From NCBI GenBank assembly GCA_900544135.1, contig UQTU01000002.1, forward strand, positions 1 to 64,000: DNA of 64,000 nt. Direction: 5' to 3'. Source of the DNA: an uncultured Collinsella sp. Lineage in GTDB: Bacteria; Actinomycetota; Coriobacteriia; Coriobacteriales; Coriobacteriaceae. This document shows positions 24,031-33,190 of the stretch, piece after piece. Both the position numbers and the translations under genes were made by a program. How positions within the stretch are numbered: the stretch's first letter is position 1; every line of letters starts with the position of its first letter. A model generated the notes under the pieces. The model worked only from the letters and a program-made list of their open reading frames with translations. It was not told where the DNA came from and searched no databases.

Positions 24031-25833
24031 ATGTCTCAGAGAAGCACCAGCCCGCTCAAACGCTCCACCGTGCGCCGCACGCTACAGCGTTTTTGGGACG
24101 TCACGCGCACGCAGCCGCTGATTGTCTTTCTCTCGGTGTTCTCGTCGGCGGGCTACATCTTTTTGCTGACGTTTGCCAATACCTATGTGATGGCCCTCAT
24201 TGTCGACCGCGTTCAAGCCGGTCCCGTGGCGGGTGACCAGGTGTTTGAGGTCTTCGGTCCCTACATTCTGGCGCTCGTGCTCGTCAACCTGGTGGGCCAG
24301 ATCCTCTCCAAGCTGCAGGACTACACCGTCTACAAGCTCGAGATCGCGGGCAACTATCACCTGGCGCGCCTGTGCTTCGACACACTCTCCAACCAATCCA
24401 TGACATTCCATACCAGCCGCTTTGGCGGATCGCTTGTGAGCCAGACAAGCCGTTTTATGAGCGGCTACACCGGTCTGGTCGACGTGACGGTGTATTCGCT
24501 CATCCCCACCATCACCTCGGTCATCTGCACCGTGGCCGCACTCGCCCCGGTGGTGCCGACGTTTACCGTGATCCTGGTGTGCATCATGGTCGTCTACATC
24601 GCGTTTGTCTGGCTTATGTACAAGCGCATCATGCCGCTTTCGGCCGCGACGTCCGCCGCCCAGAACAAGCTCTCGGGCGTGCTCTCCGACGCGGTCACGA
24701 ACATCTTGGCCGTCAAGACCTGCGGGCGCGAGGACTTTGAACGCGATCTGTTCGACGCCGCCGATCGTGCCGCACGCGACGCCGAGACGGTCTCGATGCA
24801 CGCCATGATGCAGCGCAACTTTACGACCTCGGGCCTTATCGTCATCACCATGGCCGTGGTGAGTGTGTTCGTGGCGGGCGGCAACGCGTGGTTTGGCATC
24901 TCGGCCGGCTCGCTCGTCATGATCTTTACCTACACGTATAACCTCACCATGCGTCTGAACTACGCGAGCTCCATGATGCAGCGTATCAACCGCGCGCTGG
25001 GTGACGCCGCCGAGATGACGCGCGTGCTGGACGAGCCGCGCCTGGTGGCGGACGACGAGCATGCTCCCGAGCTCAAAGTGACCGAGGGCGCGATTGATTT
25101 TGAGTACTTGAGCTTTGCATACCGTGATGCTGCGGCGGGCGAGAGCGTGTTCGACGATCTGACGCTCCATGTGGCGGCGGGCCAGCGCGTGGGCCTGGTG
25201 GGCAAATCGGGCTCGGGCAAGACGACGCTCACCAAACTGCTGCTGCGCCTGGACGACGTACAGGGCGGCCGCGTGCTCGTGGACGGTCAAGACGTCTCGC
25301 GCTGCACGCAGCAGAGCCTGCGCCGCCAGGTTGCCTACGTGCCGCAGGAGGCGCTGCTGTTTCACCGCTCCATTCGCGAGAATATCGCCTATGGACGCCC
25401 CGACGCCACCGACAAACAGATCCGCGAGGCCGCGCGCTTGGCTAATGCGACCGAGTTTATCGACCGCCTGCCCCATGGCTTTGACACCATGGTGGGCGAG
25501 CGCGGCGTTAAGCTTTCGGGCGGCCAGCGCCAGCGCGTGGCCATTGCCCGCGCCATCCTAACCGACGCGCCGATTCTGGTGCTCGACGAGGCGACCTCTG
25601 CCCTCGACAGCGAGTCCGAGGCGCTGGTGCAGGAGGCGCTCGAAAACCTGATGCGTGGACGTACCTCCATTGTGGTGGCGCACCGCCTGTCCACCGTGGC
25701 GGCGCTCGACCGCATTGTGGTGCTGGTCGATGGCGAGATCGTCGAGGACGGCACGCATGCGCAGCTCGTCGAGGCGGGTGGCGAGTACGCGAGCCTGTGG
25801 AGTCGTCAGACCGGCGCATTCTTGGAGGCGTAG
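24031..25833 (+). CDS. ABC exporter, fused permease and ATPase
   Basis: The 600-residue half-transporter has six transmembrane segments (about 30-320) and a nucleotide-binding domain with Walker A GKSGSGKTT, Q-loop YVPQEALLF, signature LSGGQRQR, Walker B ILVLDEATSAL and the H-loop AHRLSTV. It would work as a homodimer, exporting lipids, peptides or drugs in the manner of MsbA-like proteins. I chose the ATG at 24031 with CGAAAGGAAG upstream. No partner half-transporter or substrate gene lies next to it. Confidence 0.94.
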   Translation: MSQRSTSPLKRSTVRRTLQRFWDVTRTQPLIVFLSVFSSAGYIFLLTFANTYVMALIVDRVQAGPVAGDQVFEVFGPYILALVLVNLVGQILSKLQDYTVYKLEIAGNYHLARLCFDTLSNQSMTFHTSRFGGSLVSQTSRFMSGYTGLVDVTVYSLIPTITSVICTVAALAPVVPTFTVILVCIMVVYIAFVWLMYKRIMPLSAATSAAQNKLSGVLSDAVTNILAVKTCGREDFERDLFDAADRAARDAETVSMHAMMQRNFTTSGLIVITMAVVSVFVAGGNAWFGISAGSLVMIFTYTYNLTMRLNYASSMMQRINRALGDAAEMTRVLDEPRLVADDEHAPELKVTEGAIDFEYLSFAYRDAAAGESVFDDLTLHVAAGQRVGLVGKSGSGKTTLTKLLLRLDDVQGGRVLVDGQDVSRCTQQSLRRQVAYVPQEALLFHRSIRENIAYGRPDATDKQIREAARLANATEFIDRLPHGFDTMVGERGVKLSGGQRQRVAIARAILTDAPILVLDEATSALDSESEALVQEALENLMRGRTSIVVAHRLSTVAALDRIVVLVDGEIVEDGTHAQLVEAGGEYASLWSRQTGAFLEA

Positions 25834-25896
25834 GCGTCTCGGACGTGGGACAATTGTGCTCATAAGTTTATTGTGCCGTTGAGTCGAGGAGTCGTT

Positions 25897-26562
25897 ATGC
25901 CACGCGAGACTAATGCCGCCAAGCGCGAGCGCGCCATCGAGGTGTGTGAGCGCCTCAACCGTCGCTATGGCCCGGTCGAGTGCTTTTTGGACCACGAGAA
26001 TCCCTTCCGCCTGCTGATCGCGGTGCTGCTTTCGGCACAAACGACCGATGCGCAGGTCAACAAGGTGACGCCGCGGCTGTTTGCCCAGTGGCCCACGCCC
26101 GAGGCCATGGCCGGGGCGAGCGTGGCTGACGTGGCGGACACCATCAGGTCACTCGGCTTCTACAAGAGCAAAGCCAAGCATGCCGTCGAGGCCGCGCAGA
26201 TGATCGTCGCCGACTATGGCGGCGAGGTGCCGGCCGACATGAAGGAACTCGTGAAGCTGCCGGGCGTGGGACGCAAGACGGCGAACATCGTGCTCAACGT
26301 GGGGTATGGCATCGTGGAGGGCATTGCGGTGGACACGCACGTCAACCGCATTGCGCACCGCCTGATGCTGAGCCCCAAGACGCATGCCAAGGAACCGCTC
26401 AAAACCGAGCAGGATCTGCTCAAGATTTTGCCGCACGAGTATTGGGAGTCGGTCAACCATCAGTGGATCACCTTCGGTCGCGAGATCTGCGACGCCCGCA
26501 AACCCAAGTGTGACGAGTGCCCGCTGGCAGATTTGTGCCCCAGCGTGCGCGTAGCGGGGTAG
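25897..26562 (+). CDS. nth: Endonuclease III
   Basis: Endonuclease III removes oxidised pyrimidines and nicks the abasic site. The 221-residue protein has the HhH motif LPGVGRKTANIV with the catalytic Lys, the catalytic Asp in VDTHVNRI, and the complete [4Fe-4S] ligand loop C-x6-C-x2-C-x5-C near the C-terminus (CDARKPKCDECPLADLC). This contrasts with the MutY homologue in the same window, which lacks the loop. The start at 25897 follows GAGGAG. Confidence 0.97.
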   Translation: MPRETNAAKRERAIEVCERLNRRYGPVECFLDHENPFRLLIAVLLSAQTTDAQVNKVTPRLFAQWPTPEAMAGASVADVADTIRSLGFYKSKAKHAVEAAQMIVADYGGEVPADMKELVKLPGVGRKTANIVLNVGYGIVEGIAVDTHVNRIAHRLMLSPKTHAKEPLKTEQDLLKILPHEYWESVNHQWITFGREICDARKPKCDECPLADLCPSVRVAG

Positions 26563-26666
26563 GGCGGAACGCATCTTCGTCTGGCGTTTTTTGCGGGGCT
26601 GGGTTTGCCCTTGAGCCGGAGTCCTCTCCATGCGCTACCATGACAGACAATGTATTTGACGTACGA

Positions 26667-26695
26667 CCCGCCGAGCTTGCCCCGGCGGGCTTTTG
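26667..26695 (+). terminator. Terminator between nth and mfd
   Basis: The stem CCCGCCG / CGGCGGG with a short loop is followed by CTTTT. It is short and lies 25 bp before the mfd start codon. Confidence 0.65.
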
Positions 26696-26719
26696 GCGTT
26701 GCAATGCCGGAGGAACAGC

Positions 26720-29700
26720 ATGCTCATTCACCGTATAGCCGCGCAGCTCTACACTGCCGAGGCGCTGCAGACCGTCGAGGCCGGACTCGATGCTGGCGAG
26801 GACGTGACGCTGGCTGTGTCGCAGTCGGGCCGCACGCTTATGGCGGCCGCCCAGTTTGCGCGTCGTCCGCGCCCGACGGTCTATATCGTGAGTGGCGAGG
26901 ATGCGGCTGATCGCGCCGCGCGTAGCCTTGCCGCCTACGTGGGCCTGGCACACGTGTGCCGCTTTCCCGAGCGCAAGGACTATCCGTGGCGCGAACAGGC
27001 GCCCGACGACGCCGTGGTGGCGCAGCGCTGCGAGGCTCTGGGGCGCATCGTGCGCGGGGACAACTGCATCATGGTTGCCTCGGCCCGTGCGTTGCTGCGC
27101 TGTGTGCCGCCGGTCGAGAGCCGCTACTGGGAGTCCACCACTTTTGCGGTGGGCGAGGAGATTCCTTTTGACGAGGTGCCGCATCGCCTGGTGGGCATGG
27201 GCTACACCAATGCCGGCGCCGCCGACGCGCCCGGTCTGTTCCGCGTGCACGGCGACACCGTCGAGGTGTTTCCCGCACAGGAAAAGGCGCCCGTGCGCAT
27301 CGAGTTCTTTGGCGACGAGATTGACCGCATCCGCCGCATGGTGAGCTCCACGGGGCAGACCATTGGCAACGAGGACAGTATTGAGATCTTCCCGTGCCGC
27401 GAGTTGGCGCTTACCGACGAGGCCGTCCACAACATGCATGTGGCGCTCTATCGCGCCAGCCAGGACGATAGCAAGCTGGCAGCGCTGCTCGAGATGGTGG
27501 ATGCGCGTATCGTCACGCCCGAGCTCGACCGCTTTTTGCCGGTGATGTACGGCCAGACCGTAAGCCCGCTGGCGCACGTGAGCGGCAAGGCGCTCGTGGT
27601 TCTATCCGAGCCACGCTCGCTGTTCGACGACTGCCTGCGTGCCTACGAGGATATCGAGGCCCGTGCCGGCGAGGCGGGGATTGACCGCCTGGACGGTCTG
27701 TACGTGCGCGCTCAACAGCTCGATTTTGGTGCCCAGCAGCGCCTGAACTACGTAAGCCTCATCCGTGCCGGCGGCGCGGTGACGGCCGAGCTCAAGATTG
27801 AGCAGCCGGCCATTGCAGGCTCGGACAACCGTTTTATGACGCGCATTCAGGAAGTCGTGGGCAAGCGCTACGCCTGCGTGTTTGCCATCCCCGACCGCGG
27901 TGCGCGCGAGTCGATGGAGCTCACCTTTGGTGACGAAGGCATTACGTTTGAGGAGTCGCTGACCGCGGCGCCCGAAAACGCCGGCGCTATCGGCGACCGC
28001 GTGCGCGTGGCAGCGGCGGATTCCGCCGACCGTGCCGCACGCCAGGAGGCCCATGCTTCCATTCGCGAGCGTAAGGCCGACGCGCTCAACGCCCGCTCAC
28101 TCGAGGCAGGCGCCGCGCAGGCTGCCGCCGGTGCCGCCGTGCCCACCATCTCGCGCGGACGCGTGACCTTTGTCGATGCCGCCCTGCCGCAGGGCGTGGT
28201 GGTGCCCGACGCCAACCTGGCCGTGTTCTCGATCGCCGACCTCAACGCCCGCATGGACGCCAACCGCGCGCGCAGTCGCCGCAAGGTGGACATTACGCAG
28301 ATCACGTTCCCGTTTAAGCCGGGCGACTACGTGGTGCACGCCACTCACGGCATCGCGCTCTTTAGCGAGATCGCGCGCCAGGAAGTGGGCGGCAAGGAGC
28401 GCGATTACTTTTTGCTGGAATATGCCGACGGCGACAAACTCTACGTGCCGCTCGAGCAGGTCGACCGCATCACGCGCTATGTTGGCCCCGACGGTGACAA
28501 GCCGCGCCTGACCAGGCTCAATACCGCCGACTGGACGCGTGCCACCAATAAGGCGCGCAAGAACGCCAAAAAGCTGGCGTTTGACCTGGTCGATCTGTAT
28601 ACGCGCCGCTCGTCGATTACCGGTATCGCCTGCCCGCCCGACACGCCCGAGCAGATCGAGATGGAGGAGAGCTTTCCTTACGACGAGACACGCGACCAGC
28701 TGGAAGCCATCGCCGACATTAAGGCCGACATGGAGGCGCCCAAGCCCATGGACCGCCTGCTGTGCGGCGACGTGGGCTTTGGCAAGACCGAGGTTGCCCT
28801 GCGCGCGGCGTTTAAGTGCGTGGACTCCGGCCGCCAGGTTATGGTGCTCTGCCCCACGACCATTCTTGCCCAGCAGCACTACGAGACGTTCTTTGAGCGC
28901 TTTGCCCCGTTTGGCCTCGAGGTCGAGGTGCTCAGCCGTTTTCGCACGCCGGCGCAGCAAAAGCGCGCGCTCAAGGCGTTTGCCGAGGGCACGATCGACG
29001 TGCTCATCGGCACGCACCGTCTGCTTTCGGCCGATGTGAACCCCAAGAACCTGGGCCTGGTGATCATCGACGAGGAACAGCGCTTTGGCGTGCAGCACAA
29101 GGAGCAGCTCAAGAACCTGCGCGAGCAGATTGACGTGCTCACGCTTTCGGCAACGCCGATTCCGCGAACCATGCAGATGGCCACGAGCGGCGTGCGCGAC
29201 ATGAGCCTGATTACCACGCCGCCCACCGGGCGCCGTCCCGTGATCGTGCACGTGGGGGAGTACGACCCCGATGTAGTGAGCGCGGCGATTCGCCTGGAGG
29301 TGGGCCGCGGCGGCCAGGTGTACTACGTGTCCAACCGCGTCAAGACCATCGATGATGCCGTGGCGCGCGTGCACGAGGCCGCGCCCGAGGCGCGCGTGGG
29401 CGTGGCGCACGGCAAGATGAGCCCGCGCGAGGTCGAGGACGTGATGATCGAGTTCGCGACCAAAAAGATCGACGTGCTCATCGCCACGACCATTGTGGAG
29501 AGCGGCATCGACAACGCGACCGCCAACACGCTCATCATCGAGGATTCGCAGCGTCTGGGCCTGGCGCAGCTCTATCAGCTCAAGGGCCGCGTGGGCCGCT
29601 CTGCCACGCAGGCCTACGCGTACTTTATGTTCCCGGGCGAGCTGCCACTCACCGAGGAGGCGACGGCGCGCCTGACCGCACTTTCCGAGTTCCAGGACCT

Positions 29701-30352
29701 GGGCAGCGGCATGCGCATCGCCATGCGCGACCTGGAGATTCGCGGTGCCGGCTCGCTTATGGGCGCCGAGCAGCACGGCAACCTGTCGAGCGTGGGCTTT
29801 GACCTGTTTACGCAGATGTTGGGCCAGGCCGTGGCCGAGGCGCGCGGCGATGACGACGCCGGCGTGGAGGCGGCGAGCGTGGGTATTAACCTGCCGGCCG
29901 ACTACTTCTTGTCCGAGGAGTACCTGCCGGCGGTGGATCAGCGCGTGCTCGTGTACCGCAGGCTCGCGGCGGCCGAGGACCTGGAGAGCATCGACGAGGT
30001 GCAGGAAGAGACCGAGGCCGCGCATGGTGAGCTGCCGTTGGCGGGACTCAACCTGTTCAACCGCGCGCGCATCCGTATCCGCGGCGAGCGTCTGGGGCTC
30101 GAGAGCGTCACGCTCAGTGGCGGCCGCATCACGTTTTTGGGCGTAGACGTGCCCAAGAAGGTGGCCTTTGAGCTTAAGACCCGCTATGGCGCGGTGAACT
30201 TCCCCAAGAGCCGCAAGCTGTCGGTGCCCTACAAGGCGGGTGCCGGCGCGGGCAGCGGCCTGGGTCGCGGCCTCGACGCCAACGACGGCACCGGCCCCGT
30301 GGCCGCGGCGCTCATGCTGCTGCAACAGCTGGGTGCGAGCGACGACGACTAG
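26720..30352 (+). CDS. mfd: Transcription-repair coupling factor Mfd
   Basis: Mfd removes RNA polymerase stalled at lesions and recruits UvrA. The 1210-residue protein has the UvrB-like N-terminal modules, a CarD-like polymerase-interaction domain (about 530-595, GDYVVHATHGIALF), and a RecG-like motor with Walker A GDVGFGKTE, the DEEQRFG box and TATTIVESGIDN. A C-terminal regulatory domain follows. It is slightly longer than most Mfd proteins; an Ala-rich linker at about 440-480 accounts for part of this. The ATG at 26720 follows CGGAGGAA. Confidence 0.97.
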   Translation: MLIHRIAAQLYTAEALQTVEAGLDAGEDVTLAVSQSGRTLMAAAQFARRPRPTVYIVSGEDAADRAARSLAAYVGLAHVCRFPERKDYPWREQAPDDAVVAQRCEALGRIVRGDNCIMVASARALLRCVPPVESRYWESTTFAVGEEIPFDEVPHRLVGMGYTNAGAADAPGLFRVHGDTVEVFPAQEKAPVRIEFFGDEIDRIRRMVSSTGQTIGNEDSIEIFPCRELALTDEAVHNMHVALYRASQDDSKLAALLEMVDARIVTPELDRFLPVMYGQTVSPLAHVSGKALVVLSEPRSLFDDCLRAYEDIEARAGEAGIDRLDGLYVRAQQLDFGAQQRLNYVSLIRAGGAVTAELKIEQPAIAGSDNRFMTRIQEVVGKRYACVFAIPDRGARESMELTFGDEGITFEESLTAAPENAGAIGDRVRVAAADSADRAARQEAHASIRERKADALNARSLEAGAAQAAAGAAVPTISRGRVTFVDAALPQGVVVPDANLAVFSIADLNARMDANRARSRRKVDITQITFPFKPGDYVVHATHGIALFSEIARQEVGGKERDYFLLEYADGDKLYVPLEQVDRITRYVGPDGDKPRLTRLNTADWTRATNKARKNAKKLAFDLVDLYTRRSSITGIACPPDTPEQIEMEESFPYDETRDQLEAIADIKADMEAPKPMDRLLCGDVGFGKTEVALRAAFKCVDSGRQVMVLCPTTILAQQHYETFFERFAPFGLEVEVLSRFRTPAQQKRALKAFAEGTIDVLIGTHRLLSADVNPKNLGLVIIDEEQRFGVQHKEQLKNLREQIDVLTLSATPIPRTMQMATSGVRDMSLITTPPTGRRPVIVHVGEYDPDVVSAAIRLEVGRGGQVYYVSNRVKTIDDAVARVHEAAPEARVGVAHGKMSPREVEDVMIEFATKKIDVLIATTIVESGIDNATANTLIIEDSQRLGLAQLYQLKGRVGRSATQAYAYFMFPGELPLTEEATARLTALSEFQDLGSGMRIAMRDLEIRGAGSLMGAEQHGNLSSVGFDLFTQMLGQAVAEARGDDDAGVEAASVGINLPADYFLSEEYLPAVDQRVLVYRRLAAAEDLESIDEVQEETEAAHGELPLAGLNLFNRARIRIRGERLGLESVTLSGGRITFLGVDVPKKVAFELKTRYGAVNFPKSRKLSVPYKAGAGAGSGLGRGLDANDGTGPVAAALMLLQQLGASDDD

Positions 30353-30356
30353 CGGG

Positions 30357-30389
30357 TCGACGCTGCAAACGCCCCATTTGGGCAATCTG
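30357..30389. repeat. TCGACGCTGC...GGCAATCTG repeat, copy 1
   Basis: This short sequence reads GTCGACGCTGCAAACGCCCC and then ATTTGGGCAATCTG. Related copies lie at 35140-35172 and 43600-43632. It starts 4 bp after the mfd stop codon. Confidence 0.75.
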
Positions 30390-30408
30390 GTTCCATCGAA
30401 AGGAAAGC

Positions 30409-31272
30409 ATGTTCGGGTACATCTACAAGAAAGACGTCGCTGCTATCGCGGTTATCCTTGCCCTTTGCCTGGGCGTGGGCAGCTTCTTCGATTATCAGAT
30501 CTCGAGTGCGCTGTTCAGCGTCGGCAGCATGTACGGCCGCTTTATCGAGGCCGCCGGCGAGCTGCCGTTTGAGCTGACGGCGAGCGTCGCGGGCGTTATG
30601 CTCGTGCGCGCGGTGCGTCCCGACTCCGGGGGGAGCAAATGGCTCGCCGTGCTCGGCATCCTCGTCAACGTTGGCCTAGCCGGCTACGAGATCGTTTCGT
30701 CCCTGCGGGTTGGCGGTAAACTCATTGCCGTTCAGCTGGTGCTGACGTTTGCGTTGGTCATCGCAGCCAACTTCATCGCCTACCGCCTTACGCACGACAC
30801 CGCGCCTGACGAGCTCACACGCTGGGCGTTGATGGTACTTGCCGTGTGGGTCGCTCAGGCCATTATCCTCAACGTGATTGTTAAGCCGCTGTGGTCGCGC
30901 CCGCGCATGCGCGTGATCGAGGTCACGCCAGGGCTCAATTTTCAGCCGTGGTGGGTGATCGGCAACCCCGACAAGTGGGCCTATATTGCCGCTGGCGTGA
31001 TCAAGGACGGCTTCAAGTCGTTTGCGAGCGGACACACGGCGCACGCGGCGATCGGCCTTATGCTCGCCGGGCTTCCCGCGGCGGCCTTTAAGGAAAAGCC
31101 GTCGCGCCGCCGCGTGGTCTTTTGGACGGCGGCTGTGGTCGCGGCGCTCGTCGCCTTTGGCCGCATCGTGATCGGGGCGCACTTTTTGAGTGACGTGAGC
31201 TGCGGCTTTGCCCTGGTGCTGGCGCTTGAGTGCCTTGCCGCGCGTATTGCCTATCCCAACGGCGTACAATAG
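30409..31272 (+). CDS. PAP2-family membrane phosphatase
   Basis: The 287-residue protein has six or so hydrophobic segments and the three-part PAP2 signature: a KPLWSRPRMR block (about 163-172), the FASGHTAH block (about 205-212) and a GRIVIGAHFLSDV block (about 252-264). Members remove phosphate from phosphatidate, undecaprenyl pyrophosphate or similar lipids on the outer face of the membrane. The start follows GAAAGGAAAG. The exact lipid substrate cannot be inferred. Confidence 0.9.
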   Translation: MFGYIYKKDVAAIAVILALCLGVGSFFDYQISSALFSVGSMYGRFIEAAGELPFELTASVAGVMLVRAVRPDSGGSKWLAVLGILVNVGLAGYEIVSSLRVGGKLIAVQLVLTFALVIAANFIAYRLTHDTAPDELTRWALMVLAVWVAQAIILNVIVKPLWSRPRMRVIEVTPGLNFQPWWVIGNPDKWAYIAAGVIKDGFKSFASGHTAHAAIGLMLAGLPAAAFKEKPSRRRVVFWTAAVVAALVAFGRIVIGAHFLSDVSCGFALVLALECLAARIAYPNGVQ

Positions 31273-31317
31273 CTCCGTTTGAATCATCTGGCCGATACCC
31301 GGTAAGAGAGGATTGCC

Positions 31318-32343
31318 ATGCTCGCGTTTAACAACGATTATTCCCACGGCGCACATCCGGCGGTGCTGCAGGCGCTCGTCGACACCAATATGGAGCCGCA
31401 GCCCGGCTACGGTACCGATGCACATACCGAGCGTGCCAAGCAACTTATTCGCGAGGCCTGCCAGGCCCCCGATGCCGACGTGTTTTTTCTGGTGGGCGGC
31501 ACGCAGGCCAACGCGACGGTGATCGACATGCTGCTCGCGCCGTACGAGGGCGTCGTTGCTGCCGAGACCGGCCACGTCGCCTGCCACGAGGCGGGCGCCA
31601 TCGAGTTTGGCGGCCACAAGGTACTCACCATCCCCGGCTACGAGGGCAAGATGCATGCCGAGGACCTCGAAAACTATATCCAGGTGTTCTACGAAAACGA
31701 GAGCTACGAGCACACGGTGTTTCCGGGCGCCGTGTACGTGAGCCTGTCGACCGAGTACGGCACGCTGTACTCCAAGGCCGAGCTCGTGGCGATTCACGCG
31801 GTGTGCCAGAAGCATGAGATTCCGCTGTTTGTGGACGGTGCTCGCCTGGCCTATGCGCTGGCGGCCGATGAGTGCGACATTGCCCTGCCCGAGCTGGCGC
31901 AGCTGTGCGACGTGTTCTACATCGGCGGCACCAAGTGCGGCGCTCTGTGCGGCGAGGCCGTGGTGTTTTGCGGCATGCACGCCCCGGCGCATCCCATTCC
32001 TCGCATTAAGCAACACGGCGCGCTGCTTGCCAAAGGCCGCCTGACGGGCGTGCAGTTTGAGGCGCTTTTTACCGATGGGCTGTATTTTGAGATTGGTCGA
32101 CAGGCGATCGAGACGGCCCAGGCGCTACGCCGTGTGCTGCACGAGCGCGGTTACCAGTTCTTTTTGGAGACGCCCACAAACCAGCAGTTTGTGATTCTGC
32201 CCAACGAGGACATGGCCCGCATTCGCGAGCATGCCTCGATCGAGTACTGGGAAAAGTACGACGAGACCCACACGGTGGTGCGTTTTTGCACCAGCTGGGC
32301 CACGACGCAGGAGGACATCGACGCGCTGGCGGCTGTCCTGTAG
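31318..32343 (+). CDS. ltaE: Low-specificity threonine aldolase-type PLP enzyme
   Basis: The 341-residue fold-type I PLP enzyme begins MLAFNNDYSHGAHPAVL, the usual start of the threonine aldolase/beta-eliminating lyase family. It has a GGTQAN phosphate-binding region (about 61-66), DGARLAYAL (about 180) and the PLP Lys in IGGTKCGAL (about 203-211). It would split threonine or allo-threonine into glycine and acetaldehyde. The start follows GAGAGGATT. Confidence 0.9.
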   Translation: MLAFNNDYSHGAHPAVLQALVDTNMEPQPGYGTDAHTERAKQLIREACQAPDADVFFLVGGTQANATVIDMLLAPYEGVVAAETGHVACHEAGAIEFGGHKVLTIPGYEGKMHAEDLENYIQVFYENESYEHTVFPGAVYVSLSTEYGTLYSKAELVAIHAVCQKHEIPLFVDGARLAYALAADECDIALPELAQLCDVFYIGGTKCGALCGEAVVFCGMHAPAHPIPRIKQHGALLAKGRLTGVQFEALFTDGLYFEIGRQAIETAQALRRVLHERGYQFFLETPTNQQFVILPNEDMARIREHASIEYWEKYDETHTVVRFCTSWATTQEDIDALAAVL

Positions 32344-32360
32344 CCTGATGTAATGACGAG

Positions 32361-32405
32361 GGGCCGCCTTGCGCTTGGATTTGGCGCAGGGCGGCCTTTG
32401 CTTTT
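32361..32405 (+). terminator. Terminator after threonine aldolase
   Basis: The stem GGCCGCCTTGCGC / GCGCAGGGCGGCC is followed by TTTGCTTTT. It lies just upstream of the GNAT gene's ribosome binding site. Confidence 0.85.
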
Positions 32406-32421
32406 GGGGGAGAAGGGTTGT

Positions 32422-33012
32422 ATGACCGAGATGTCCGAGCCGACGATCCGCCTGGCGACGCCCGAAGACGCGTCGGCGTTGCTTGCTATCTATGAGCCGT
32501 ATGTGCGCCAGACGGCGATTACCTGCGAATACGAGGTGCCGAGCGTTGAGGAGTTCGCCGGGCGCATCGAGCGTACGCTCAAGCGCTATCCGTATTTGGT
32601 GATGGAGCTGGACGGGCATCCGGTAGGCTATGCCTATGTGAGTCCGCTTAACAGCCGCGAGGCATACGACTGGTCGGTCGAGACGTCGATCTACCTGGCG
32701 CGCGACGTGCGCCACGGCGGGTTGGGCCGCAAGCTGCACGACGCGCTCAAGCAATGTCTGATCGCGATGGGCATCACCAACATGTGCGCGCTCATTGCCG
32801 TGCCGCACGACAAGGACGACGAATATCTGACGCATAACAGTCAGGATTTCCATGCCCATATGGGGTATCGCCTGGTGGGCGCCTTCGACCGCTGTGCCCA
32901 AAAGTTCGGCCGCTGGTACGACATGTGTTGGATGGAGCTGGTCCTGGCCGAGCGCACGCCCAACCAACCCAAACCAACCTGGTTCCCCGATCTCCCCAAA
33001 CCTACCATTTAG
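32422..33012 (+). CDS. GNAT acetyltransferase, phosphinothricin-type
   Basis: The 196-residue protein resembles the phosphinothricin/methionine-sulfoximine N-acetyltransferase group. It starts with IRLATPEDASALLAIYEPYV and has a central GYAYVSPL strand, an acetyl-CoA loop of the R/Q-x-x-G-x-G/A type in VRHGGLGRKLHD, and a late GYRLVGAFDR segment. I chose the ATG at 32422, after AGAAGGG; the longer frame overlaps the terminator. The C-terminal tail (NQPKPTWFPDLPKPTI) and the stop codon lie inside a 45-bp dispersed repeat, so the gene end seems to have been set by repeat insertion. Confidence 0.88.
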   Translation: MTEMSEPTIRLATPEDASALLAIYEPYVRQTAITCEYEVPSVEEFAGRIERTLKRYPYLVMELDGHPVGYAYVSPLNSREAYDWSVETSIYLARDVRHGGLGRKLHDALKQCLIAMGITNMCALIAVPHDKDDEYLTHNSQDFHAHMGYRLVGAFDRCAQKFGRWYDMCWMELVLAERTPNQPKPTWFPDLPKPTI

Positions 33013-33046
33013 GGACAGGTTTATTTTGGCAGGTTTTATCTGGGCA
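32998..33046. repeat. 45-bp dispersed hairpin repeat, copy 1
   Basis: The sequence AACCTACCATTTAGGGACAG and then GTTTATTTTGGCAGGTTTTATCTGGG has short complementary ends (AACCTACC / GGCAGGTT). The TAG of the GNAT gene is within it. Related copies lie at 33144, 40674, 41351, 42661 and 50831. Confidence 0.9.
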
Positions 33047-33056
33047 AACGTTAAGG

Positions 33057-33100
33057 GCCGCCGCGAAGGATACGAAAACCTTCGCGGCGGCATTTGTTTT
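33057..33100 (+). terminator. Terminator between repeat copies 1 and 2
   Basis: A perfect 13-bp stem, GCCGCCGCGAAGG / CCTTCGCGGCGGC, is followed by ATTTGTTTT. It terminates the GNAT transcript. Confidence 0.88.
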
Positions 33101-33143
33101 GGGTGTGTATGACCAAGGCGATTGACCTGCGGATATAACAAAA

Positions 33144-33190
33144 CCCCAGATAAAACCTACCAAAATAAACCTGTCCCTTTTTGGCAGGTT
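33144..33190. repeat. 45-bp dispersed hairpin repeat, copy 2
   Basis: This is an inverted copy (CCCCAGATAAAACCTACCAA then AATAAACCTGTCCCTTTTTGGCAGGTT) of the repeat at 32998. Its right end covers the stop codon of the minus-strand GntR gene. Confidence 0.9.

Noticed and set aside
28097..30385. A 762-codon open frame antisense to mfd
   Set aside because: It is a by-product of high GC and codon bias in mfd. Its product is low-complexity (Leu/His/Arg/Val-rich), it has no ribosome binding site, and mfd itself is certain.
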